A DNA stretch of 5,632 nucleotides. It comes from JAADHG01 sp964418645 (GTDB lineage Bacteria; Bacteroidota; Bacteroidia; Flavobacteriales; Flavobacteriaceae). The notes beneath the pieces were generated by a model that was not told the DNA's origin, searched no databases, and saw nothing but the letters and a program-made list of their open reading frames with translations. Positions within the stretch are counted from its first letter, which is position 1. Each line of letters opens with the position of its first letter. The translations under genes were made by a program, and so were the position numbers. Of this stretch, positions 1 to 5,632 are shown in pieces. The stretch spans positions 1 through 5,632 of the forward strand of contig CAYQME010000101.1 in assembly GCA_964418645.1 (NCBI GenBank), in the 5' to 3' direction.

Positions 1-1112
1 TGGAAGGAAATAAACTGTCAACTTCTAAAAATTGGGCTGTTTGGTTACACGAATACCTACAAGAATTCCCAGACCAACAAGATGTATTGCGTTATGCTTT
101 AACTGCAAATGCACCAGAAACAAAGGATAACGATTTTACGTGGAAAGATTTTCAGGCGAGAAATAACAATGAACTCGTTGCCATTTTTGGTAACTTTATT
201 AATCGTGTTGTGGTGTTAACCAATAAATATTATAATGGGATTGTGCCAAAGCCGAATACATTTTCTAAAGTTGATGAAGAAACATTAACAACAGTAAAGG
301 CATATCCAAACGTAATTGCAAGTTCTATTGAACGTTATCGTTTTAGAGAAGCCAGTCAAGAACTCATGAATTTGGCACGACTAGGTAATAAATATCTAGC
401 CGATGAAGAACCATGGAAAGTCATTAAAGAAGATGAAGCACGTGTACAAACCATAATGTATATTGCGCTTCAAATTGCTAGTGCTTTGGCAACATTGAGC
501 GAGCCGTTTTTACCCTTTACATCTCGTAAATTAAAAGAGATTCTTCGTTTTACTCAGAATGACAAAAATGAAAACAATTGTCATGCTGAGCTTGTCGAAG
601 CATCTCATTGGGAAGACATATCAAGTAAAGATACTTTACTTCCTACAGACCATAAAATAGGAAAAGCGGAATTACTTTTCAGCAAAATTGAAGATAAAGA
701 AATACAAGCACAATTAGATAAATTAGAAACTAGTAAAAAGGCAAATGAATCTGCTAATAAAGTAACAGAACCTCAAAAGGAAACCATCGCATTTGAAGAT
801 TTTACAAAATTAGATATTCGGGTGGGCACTATTCTGGAAGCCGAAAAAATGCCAAAAACTAAAAAACTTTTAGTTTTAAAAGTAGATACAGGAAATGATG
901 TGCGTGCCATAGTTTCTGGAATAGCAGAGAGTTTTACACCTGAAGAAGTTATTGGTAAAAAAGTAACCGTTTTAGTTAACCTCGCTCCAAGGATTCTTCG
1001 TGGTGTAGAAAGTCAAGGTATGATTTTAATGACCGAAACTTCAGAAGGGAAGTTGGTGTTTGTAAATCCTGATGAAAATGATATAATTTCAAACGGATTA
1101 AAAATTAGTTAA
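1..1112 (+). CDS. metG: Methionyl-tRNA synthetase, C-terminal part (5' end outside window)
   Basis: Charges tRNA-Met with methionine in the cytoplasm. The frame is open from the window edge (first full codon at 3), so the catalytic Rossmann domain lies upstream. A KLSTS motif at 12-26 is the class I KMSKS loop, followed by the family sequence RYALTANAPETKDNDFTWKD. The helical anticodon-binding domain runs to about 530. An acidic, lysine-rich linker follows, and then the Trbp111/EMAP-type OB domain from about 790 (FEDFTKLDIRVGTILEAEKM, then VNLAPR and LRGVESQGM), which binds tRNA and often mediates dimerisation. The TTG at 87 is an internal Leu codon, not a start. The linker carries extra residues (RFTQND...CHAELVEAS) encoded by a palindromic repeat at 537-606. 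About 21 residues separate the Leu and Trp that flank this site; I recall about 5 in E. coli MetG. The frame is intact, so the gene is probably functional. The identification is secure. Confidence 0.97.
   Translation, partial: EGNKLSTSKNWAVWLHEYLQEFPDQQDVLRYALTANAPETKDNDFTWKDFQARNNNELVAIFGNFINRVVVLTNKYYNGIVPKPNTFSKVDEETLTTVKAYPNVIASSIERYRFREASQELMNLARLGNKYLADEEPWKVIKEDEARVQTIMYIALQIASALATLSEPFLPFTSRKLKEILRFTQNDKNENNCHAELVEASHWEDISSKDTLLPTDHKIGKAELLFSKIEDKEIQAQLDKLETSKKANESANKVTEPQKETIAFEDFTKLDIRVGTILEAEKMPKTKKLLVLKVDTGNDVRAIVSGIAESFTPEEVIGKKVTVLVNLAPRILRGVESQGMILMTETSEGKLVFVNPDENDIISNGLKIS
537..606. repeat. Palindromic repeat element inserted in frame within metG
   Basis: Imperfect inverted repeat: 28-base arms at 537-564 and 579-606 with a 14-base loop. 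Comparing the left arm with the reverse complement of the right arm, 21 of 28 positions match, with mismatches clustered mid-arm. The arms begin GAGATTCTTCG and end CGAAGCATCTC; the inner ends are CTCAGAATGACA and TGTCATGCTGAG. From memory, this CHAELVEAS-encoding dyad is a dispersed, mostly intergenic repeat in Flavobacteriia. Here it is translated, as EILRFTQND...CHAELVEAS, between the anticodon-binding and OB domains of MetRS. The 70-base length is not a multiple of 3, so the insertion must also have added or removed target bases. I see no clear target duplication. Confidence 0.8.
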
Positions 1113-1204
1113 ATTGTATTTCTCACTTAGAAAAGTAACTTTTTTAAAATTAAGAATATATCCAACCAAAATAATTTATTCTACCTGTTAATAACATTTT
1201 GAAA

Positions 1205-1221
1205 ACTCCTTTTTTAGGAGT
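1205..1221 (+). terminator. Small hairpin, possible metG terminator
   Basis: A 6-bp perfect stem, ACTCCT (1205-1210) and AGGAGT (1216-1221), closes a five-T loop. The downstream sequence (GATTATTATTCATTT) is T-rich but not a clean T run, so termination would be weak. It lies 92 bases past the metG stop and 60 bases before nrdG. A weaker AAAAG/CTTTT stem at 1131-1143, followed by further Ts, sits closer to the metG stop and is an alternative. Both are inferred from sequence shape only. Confidence 0.4.
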
Positions 1222-1280
1222 GATTATTATTCATTTAAGATATTATTTTTATAGAAGATTAAATAGTCTTTTATAATTTC

Positions 1281-1730
1281 ATGTATTGTTACGATTTTCA
1301 AGTAGTACTCCAAGAAGTACCTGGAGAAGTAAGTCTTTGTTTCTCTATTTCAGGATGTCCTTTACAGTGTAAAGGATGCCATTCTCCCTTTTTATGGAAA
1401 GAAGGAAGTGGTACTATACTCTCTAAAGAACGCTTTGAAAATATACTTAATCAATATAGTAATTTGGCGACTTGTGTCCTATTTATGGGAGGAGAATGGC
1501 ATGAGAAAGAACTTGAATCTTTCTTAAAGTTGGCAAATAACAAAACCTTTAAAACCTGTCTTTATACTGGAGAAAAACAAGTTTCTAAAACGATTTTAAA
1601 TCAGCTTACTTGGATTAAAACTGGAAAATGGAAGCAGCATTTAGGAGGACTAAACAGTAAGACAACAAATCAAAAATTTATAGACGTAAAAACTAATAAA
1701 ACACTCAACTACTTATTTACTAAAAACTAA
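1281..1730 (+). CDS. nrdG: Anaerobic ribonucleotide reductase activating protein (radical SAM)
   Basis: NrdG uses a [4Fe-4S] cluster and S-adenosylmethionine to generate the glycyl radical on NrdD, encoded next. The 149-residue protein has the radical-SAM triad CX3CX2C at Cys26, Cys30 and Cys33 (SGCPLQCKGCH), and a GGEW motif at 70-73, where the family's SAM-binding GGE motif sits. The C-terminal GKWKQHLGGLNSKTTNQ region (about 115-131) is typical of small NrdG proteins of Bacteroidota. The ATG at 1281 gives the usual short N-terminus (MYCYDFQVVLQEVPGEV) before the cluster motif. No Shine-Dalgarno sequence is visible, which is normal for this phylum. The stop is 5 bp before nrdD, so the two are probably cotranscribed. 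The activase gene comes first, the reverse of the E. coli nrdDG order. Confidence 0.95.
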   Translation: MYCYDFQVVLQEVPGEVSLCFSISGCPLQCKGCHSPFLWKEGSGTILSKERFENILNQYSNLATCVLFMGGEWHEKELESFLKLANNKTFKTCLYTGEKQVSKTILNQLTWIKTGKWKQHLGGLNSKTTNQKFIDVKTNKTLNYLFTKN

Positions 1731-1735
1731 ACCTT

Positions 1736-3613
1736 ATGATAAGACTAACCGACACTCAAGTAACAAAAAAAATTGATTTTATAGACCATTATATTAATTC
1801 ATCAAATGCTGCCGATGGCTCTAAAGTAGATGCAAATGCTAATGTGACTTCTAAGAATATTGCCACCATGGAAGCTGAGCTAAACAAGGATATAAATATT
1901 CAAGTAAACCGTGCTTTGGTAAAACGTAAAATAGCTTCTCTTTTTGGGGAATCATTAGCTAGTGAATATACACGACAAATAGAGTCGCATGAAATTTATG
2001 TACATGATGAAACATCACTTAAGCCTTATTGTGTGTCTATTAGTATGTACCCATTTTTATTTGATGGTTTAACAAAGATTGGAGGAGAAAGTAGAGCACC
2101 AAAACATTTAGAGAGTTTTTGTGGTGAGTTTGTGAATTTGGTTTTTGCTATTAGTTCGCAATTTGCTGGTGCATTAGCAACTGTAGAATTCTTAATGTAT
2201 TTTGATTATTTTGCCTCCAAAGATTATGGAGATGATTATTTAGAAACAAATCAAAAATTAATTGCAAATCATTTACAACATGTTGTATATGCCATAAATC
2301 AACCAGCAGCGGCAAGAGGGTATCAATCAGTGTTTTGGAATATCTCTTTATACGATGAACCTTATTTTAATAGTATGTTTGGAGATTTCGTATTTCCAGA
2401 TATGACTAAGCCAAAATGGGAAAACCTTAAAAAAATTCAAAACTTTTTTATGAAATGGTTCAATGAAGAGCGTAGTAAAGCCATACTCACTTTTCCTGTC
2501 GTTACTGCCGCTATGTTAGTTAAAGATGGAAAACCTGTAGATACCGAGTTTACTCAAATGTGTGCTAAAGAATTAAGTGAAGGCAATTCATTTTTTATAT
2601 ACCAATCTGAAAATGCAGATAGTTTAGCATCGTGTTGCAGATTACGAAATGAAATTAGTGATAATACCTTTAGTTATTCTCTTGGAGCTGGAGGAGTTTC
2701 TACAGGATCTATAAACGTAATTACACTAAATATGAATAGGTTGGTTCAAAAAGGTGCAGATATTGTTGCCGAAGTACAGAAAATTCATAAGTATCAAGTA
2801 GCTTACAGGAAATTGATTGATGAATATGAAGCTGCTGGAATGTTACCCGTTTACCAAGCAGGATTTATAACTTTAGATAAGCAATTTTTAACTATAGGAA
2901 TTAATGGTATGGTTGAGGCTGCCGAGAGTCAAGGTATAAACGTAGGGAATAATGATGCGTACAAAGCATTTGTAAACAAACATTTAAAAGCAATTTATGA
3001 TGAAAATAAACATGCTAAAAAAACATATGGTTATATGTTTAACACAGAATTTGTGCCTGCTGAAAATCTAGGAGTAAAAAATGCAAAATGGGACAAAGAA
3101 GATGGTTTATTTGTGCCAAGAGACTGTTATAACTCTTATTTCTATGAAGTTGAAGATACCAATACAAACACACTTGATAAAATAATTTTACATGGTAATG
3201 AAATTATAAAATATCTTGATGGTGGTTCAGCACTTCATCTTAATCTAGAAGAAGCTCCAAATAAAGAAGGATTTGTAAAACTCATTCATGCAACGGCAAA
3301 GGCAGGTTGTAATTATTTTTGCTTTAATGTAAGGATTACCATTTGTAACGAATGCGATAATATCGATAAACAGACATCGTTTAATTGTAGTAAGTGCAAT
3401 TCTAGTAATGTTGATTATGCTACTCGAGTAATTGGATACCTTAAACGTGTGTCTAGTTTTAGTTCTGGTCGTCAAAAAGAACATCAATTAAGATATTATC
3501 ATAGGAAAGATCCTGTAAATAATTTAGCAAATAATAGGACACAACTTATAGAAAACCATTTTCAGTTAAATACTGAAACAAAAAAAGATGAAACTAAAAA
3601 AATATTTCATTAA
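1736..3613 (+). CDS. nrdD: Anaerobic (class III) ribonucleoside-triphosphate reductase
   Basis: Glycyl-radical enzyme that reduces ribonucleoside triphosphates to deoxy forms in the cytoplasm without oxygen, after activation by NrdG. In the 625 residues, Cys99 (KPYCVSISMYPF) matches the active-site Cys of strand 1, and Cys300/Cys301 (SLASCCRLRNE) lie at the finger-loop tip that carries the thiyl-radical Cys. A zinc site follows: Cys537, Cys540, Cys551 and Cys554 (CNEC and CSKC). The radical site is Gly567 in RVIGYL. About 58 residues follow it, and the last 20 or so are polar and lysine-rich. The catalytic core begins almost at the N-terminus, so there is no room for the N-terminal ATP-cone of E. 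coli NrdD; the length is close to phage T4 NrdD (about 605 residues). An in-frame stop at 1721-1723 rules out an upstream extension. The double Cys may bear on which reductant is used, since class III subtypes differ in this; I cannot assign the subtype. Confidence 0.96.
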   Translation: MIRLTDTQVTKKIDFIDHYINSSNAADGSKVDANANVTSKNIATMEAELNKDINIQVNRALVKRKIASLFGESLASEYTRQIESHEIYVHDETSLKPYCVSISMYPFLFDGLTKIGGESRAPKHLESFCGEFVNLVFAISSQFAGALATVEFLMYFDYFASKDYGDDYLETNQKLIANHLQHVVYAINQPAAARGYQSVFWNISLYDEPYFNSMFGDFVFPDMTKPKWENLKKIQNFFMKWFNEERSKAILTFPVVTAAMLVKDGKPVDTEFTQMCAKELSEGNSFFIYQSENADSLASCCRLRNEISDNTFSYSLGAGGVSTGSINVITLNMNRLVQKGADIVAEVQKIHKYQVAYRKLIDEYEAAGMLPVYQAGFITLDKQFLTIGINGMVEAAESQGINVGNNDAYKAFVNKHLKAIYDENKHAKKTYGYMFNTEFVPAENLGVKNAKWDKEDGLFVPRDCYNSYFYEVEDTNTNTLDKIILHGNEIIKYLDGGSALHLNLEEAPNKEGFVKLIHATAKAGCNYFCFNVRITICNECDNIDKQTSFNCSKCNSSNVDYATRVIGYLKRVSSFSSGRQKEHQLRYYHRKDPVNNLANNRTQLIENHFQLNTETKKDETKKIFH

Positions 3614-3718
3614 GATTTGTTTTGTAACTAAAAGCATAAATGATTGCTCATAAAATTATTATTTATATTTTACATGTTTATATTTAATGGGGTATTAATT
3701 GTAATAGAGATGTAATTT

Positions 3719-3734
3719 TATGATAAATATCATA
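3719..3734. promoter_or_regulatory. Crp/Fnr-family operator upstream of the norCB-like genes
   Basis: The sequence TATGATAAATATCATA is a perfect inverted repeat of 7-base arms around a 2-base centre. It contains TGATnnnnATCA, the conserved core of the Fnr/Dnr site TTGATnnnnATCAA; only the two outermost consensus bases differ. Its centre (3726.5) lies about 40 bases upstream of the start point expected from the -7 box at 3755-3762, the usual place for a class II activator. The regulator is not encoded in the window. Control by an oxygen- or NO-responsive Crp/Fnr protein is inferred. Confidence 0.65.
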
Positions 3735-3754
3735 TCCTTAAAGGCATTGAATTA

Positions 3755-3762
3755 TATCTTTG
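3755..3762 (+). promoter_or_regulatory. Bacteroidota-type -7 promoter element for norC
   Basis: TATCTTTG is an exact match to the Bacteroidota sigma-factor -7 consensus TAnnTTTG. It ends 17 bases before the norC ATG, so transcription would start near 3766 with a short leader. No TTG -33 element is found at the usual 19-21 base spacing. That is expected if an activator bound at 3719-3734 replaces it. Confidence 0.6.
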
Positions 3763-3779
3763 CAGTTGTTTAAAGCTTT

Positions 3780-4232
3780 ATGTATAAAAAAAATATTTTA
3801 ATAATTTCAGGTTTAATAATAATCTTTAGTATTTATAACTTTTCTGTGTATAACTTTTCTGTGTATAACTTTTCCGTGTATAACTTAAAGGATTATAATC
3901 AACCAATAAAGTTGTCTTCAATAGCAATTAAAGGACAACAGCTTTGGCAAGAAAACAATTGCTGGGCATGTCATCAAATCTATGGCCTTGGTGGATATTT
4001 AGGACCAGATTTAACTAATGTTTTTTCTAATCCAAATAAAGGCAAAGAGTACATAAAGGCATTATTAAATAGTGGTATTAAATCAATGCCAAAATTCAAT
4101 TTTTCAGAAGATGAAAAAGAAGCACTTGTATCGTATTTAAAACATATTGATAGTACGGGTTATTATCCAAATTACAACGCCAAAATTAAAAAAAGCGGAT
4201 GGGTTGAAATAAAGTACAAAGATGAAGAATAA
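3780..4232 (+). CDS. norC: Membrane-anchored monohaem cytochrome c, NorC-like subunit
   Basis: Likely electron-entry subunit of a cNOR-type complex, anchored in the inner membrane with its haem domain in the periplasm. The 150 residues begin with a hydrophobic anchor (about 5-18), then a VYNF tandem repeat (19-36), then one cytochrome c domain. The haem site is CWACH at 61-65, with His65 as proximal ligand. Met103 (KSMPKFNFSEDE) is the likely distal ligand, as in the MPNF region of NorC. GLGGYLGPDL at 69-78 matches the NorC G-x-Y segment (here Gly71 and Tyr73), whose residues help bind the structural calcium shared with NorB. The ATG at 3780 follows the predicted promoter closely; no Shine-Dalgarno sequence is seen. 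The 3' end overlaps the next gene by 11 bp, so translation is probably coupled. I assign the family with good confidence; NO reduction itself depends on the unusual partner. Confidence 0.85.
   Translation: MYKKNILIISGLIIIFSIYNFSVYNFSVYNFSVYNLKDYNQPIKLSSIAIKGQQLWQENNCWACHQIYGLGGYLGPDLTNVFSNPNKGKEYIKALLNSGIKSMPKFNFSEDEKEALVSYLKHIDSTGYYPNYNAKIKKSGWVEIKYKDEE
3834..3886 (+). repeat. 15-bp tandem repeat inside norC
   Basis: Three head-to-tail 15-base units, TATAACTTTTCTGTG at 3834-3848 and 3849-3863, and one with a single T-to-C change at 3864-3878. An 8-base partial fourth copy follows at 3879-3886. Each unit encodes Tyr-Asn-Phe-Ser-Val, so copy number can change without breaking the frame. The repeats lie just after the membrane anchor, lengthening the segment between the membrane and the haem domain. 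Near-identity suggests recent slippage expansion. Confidence 0.9.
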
Positions 4233-5559
4233 AACAGCATTACTTTTTTTAATATTTTCACTTTTAGCTTTAATATTAGGTTTGCTTTTTGGTCTGTTAG
4301 CATCATTACAATATATTATTCCAGACTTTTTAAAAGCGTATATTCCGTTTAATAAAATGCGACCTTTTCATGTAACCTCAACAATTTCTTGGATTATACT
4401 TAGTGCCACTGGAAGCATCTATTTTTTTATAACTTATATAGAGAAATTAAAACTATTTTCTAACAAGTTAATGCATACCCATTTTATCATTTTTCTATTA
4501 ACCGGAATAGGAATTTATGTGTCTTTTTTAACTGGTAAAATGGAGGGAAGGGAGTATTTGTCATATATGCCAATATTAACTATTCCTATACTTTTAGGCT
4601 GGATTTTGTTTGGTATAAACTACTTAAAAACCGTTAGGAAACAAGTAAAAAATTGGCCAGTTTATTATTGGATGTGGGGAACAGGAATTGTTTTTATGAT
4701 CTACCATTTGAGTGAAGCACATTTTTGGTTGATACCAAATTTTAATGAAAACTTTATTAGAGATATTTCTGTTCAGTGGAAATCTTATGGCTCTTTTATA
4801 GGTTCTTGGAACATGTTGGTATATGGTATTGCCATTTATATAATGTCTAAAATTAAAAATGATGAATCTGCAGCACGTGGTAAAACAGTATTTTTCTTCT
4901 ACTTTCTTGGATTAACAAACCTAATGTTTGGTTGGGCTCATCACACCTATATAATCCCAACACAGCCATGGATTCGTTATGTTGCTTATGGAGTGAGTAT
5001 GACAGAATGGATATTGTTAATTTATATTATTAGAGAATGGAAAAAATCCTTAACAAAGGAAGATAAAAAAAGCTACTGTATGGCATATAAATTTTTAATT
5101 ACAGCCGACTTTTGGGTTTTTTTAAATCTGATTCTAGCCTTATTATTCTCTATTCCTGCGATTAATTTTTTTACTCACGGCACTCATATTACTGTAGCTC
5201 ATTCTATGGGAACAACCATTGGTATAAATACAACAATCTTATTAGCTTCAGTATTCTTTATTGTATCAAAGATAAATCCTTCTTTTAATGTTAATCAATT
5301 TGCGATTAAATATGGGCGTAATCTATTTAGGGTTTCTCTATTCCTTTTTTGGATTACTTTGCTTATTGCTGGAGTAAAAAAAAGTTATTGGATGTATTTT
5401 TCTGAAAACATCTTTTTTTCTGAAATGCAAGATTCTTTGTATTATGTTTACCTCGCTGTTTTTGTTTTTGGAATGGGGCTAGTAATATCAATTCTTATGT
5501 TATCAATTCCTCTTTTAAGAGCAATTTTTAAAAATGCTCTTAAAATAAAAGAAGAGTAA
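4222..5559 (+). CDS. norB: NorB-like haem-copper oxidase family subunit with atypical active-site ligands
   Basis: Integral membrane protein of 445 residues with 12 predicted helices, the size and topology of cNOR NorB, which reduces NO to N2O. Residues that match P. aeruginosa NorB (recalled, aligned by eye): His50 in helix II (low-spin haem b), GREYL at 109-113 with the calcium-binding Glu111, Glu262 in helix VIII, His240-His241 in helix VII (FeB pair), and THG at 318-320 with His327 in helix X (haem b3). Departures: in helix VI the FeB ligands His and Glu of HLWVEGVW become Tyr189 and Ile193 (YGSFIGSW), and in helix X the second His of AHGH becomes Met329 (AHSM). Helix V has an unusual HLSEAH at 162-167. 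The ATG overlaps the norC stop region by 11 bp. This could be a Bacteroidota-specific NO reductase, a dismutase-like variant, or a protein with altered chemistry. The family is fairly sure; the activity is not. Confidence 0.8.
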   Translation: MKNKTALLFLIFSLLALILGLLFGLLASLQYIIPDFLKAYIPFNKMRPFHVTSTISWIILSATGSIYFFITYIEKLKLFSNKLMHTHFIIFLLTGIGIYVSFLTGKMEGREYLSYMPILTIPILLGWILFGINYLKTVRKQVKNWPVYYWMWGTGIVFMIYHLSEAHFWLIPNFNENFIRDISVQWKSYGSFIGSWNMLVYGIAIYIMSKIKNDESAARGKTVFFFYFLGLTNLMFGWAHHTYIIPTQPWIRYVAYGVSMTEWILLIYIIREWKKSLTKEDKKSYCMAYKFLITADFWVFLNLILALLFSIPAINFFTHGTHITVAHSMGTTIGINTTILLASVFFIVSKINPSFNVNQFAIKYGRNLFRVSLFLFWITLLIAGVKKSYWMYFSENIFFSEMQDSLYYVYLAVFVFGMGLVISILMLSIPLLRAIFKNALKIKEE

Positions 5560-5562
5560 AAA

Positions 5563-5632
5563 TTATTTCTCATAAATATTAAAATCTTTAAGGGTTATTG
5601 CTTTGCCTGAGCGTTTAATATCTTCAGCAAAT
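5563..5632 (-). CDS. C-terminal end of an unidentified reverse-strand gene (truncated by window)
   Basis: Reading the reverse strand from the window edge gives an open frame of 22 residues (FAEDIKRSGKAI then TLKDFNIYEK) ending in TAA at 5565-5563. The amphipathic, charged composition looks like a real soluble-protein C-terminus, and the stop lies just 3 bp beyond the norB stop, as expected for tightly packed convergent genes. I do not recognise the family. The evidence is only 22 codons, so chance is possible. Confidence 0.5.
   Translation of the reverse strand, partial: FAEDIKRSGKAITLKDFNIYEK

Noticed and set aside
87..89. TTG as a start codon for the first gene
   Set aside because: It is an internal Leu codon; the frame continues upstream to the window edge and encodes the KMSKS-like loop of MetRS.
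1221..1233. Possible Fnr-like half-palindrome (TGATTATTATTCA) before nrdG
   Set aside because: The right half is ATTC rather than ATCA, and it overlaps the end of a hairpin in AT-rich DNA; not distinguishable from chance.
1244..1251. TATTTTTA as a -7 box for nrdG
   Set aside because: It matches 7 of 8 consensus positions including two free ones, but the final G is missing and no -33 partner is seen; weak in a very AT-rich gap.
1255..1270. Short hairpin AAGATT/AGTCTT just before the nrdG start
   Set aside because: Six weak pairs including a G-U, only 10 bases from the ATG; no support for a regulatory role.
3245..3487. Reverse-strand open frame of 80 codons
   Set aside because: It lies wholly antisense to the conserved zinc-site and glycyl-radical region of nrdD, and its translation shows no recognisable domain.
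3614..3700. Terminator after nrdD
   Set aside because: Only AT-rich sequence, a 9-base direct repeat (TTTATATTT) and a 4-bp AGCA/TGCT pairing are visible; no convincing stem followed by Ts.

Overview
The window looks like chromosomal DNA of a marine-type Flavobacteriaceae (Bacteroidota) species that can live with little or no oxygen. The evidence is the low G+C content, starts without a Shine-Dalgarno sequence, a Bacteroidota-style -7 element (TAnnTTTG), a methionyl-tRNA synthetase with the phylum's typical sequence, and a CHAELVEAS-encoding palindromic repeat of a kind I recall as common in flavobacterial genomes. The genus cannot be named from this sequence.

Layout: positions 1-1112 hold the 3' part of metG (methionyl-tRNA synthetase), running from the KMSKS-like loop to the C-terminal tRNA-binding OB domain. 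It carries an in-frame 70-bp inverted-repeat element. A 168-bp gap with a small hairpin follows. Positions 1281-3613 hold nrdG and nrdD, the radical-SAM activase and the oxygen-sensitive class III ribonucleotide reductase, 5 bp apart and probably one operon. A 166-bp gap (3614-3779) contains a Crp/Fnr-type palindrome and a -7 box placed as in a class II activated promoter. Positions 3780-5559 hold two genes overlapping by 11 bp: a membrane-anchored monohaem cytochrome c like NorC, and a 12-helix haem-copper-oxidase-family protein like NorB. The last 70 bases are the 3' end of an unidentified reverse-strand gene that converges on norB.

The two central modules fit anaerobic growth: NrdDG makes deoxynucleotides without oxygen, and the NorCB-like complex would handle nitric oxide in the envelope under an Fnr-like regulator. 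The most unusual point is the NorB-like subunit. It keeps the cNOR architecture, including the residues expected for the calcium bridge to NorC, the two adjacent FeB histidines of helix VII, the high-spin haem histidine and one low-spin haem histidine. By eye alignment, however, it lacks the helix VI FeB His and Glu, and has Met in place of the second low-spin haem His. It is therefore either a lineage-specific NO reductase variant or an enzyme with different chemistry.
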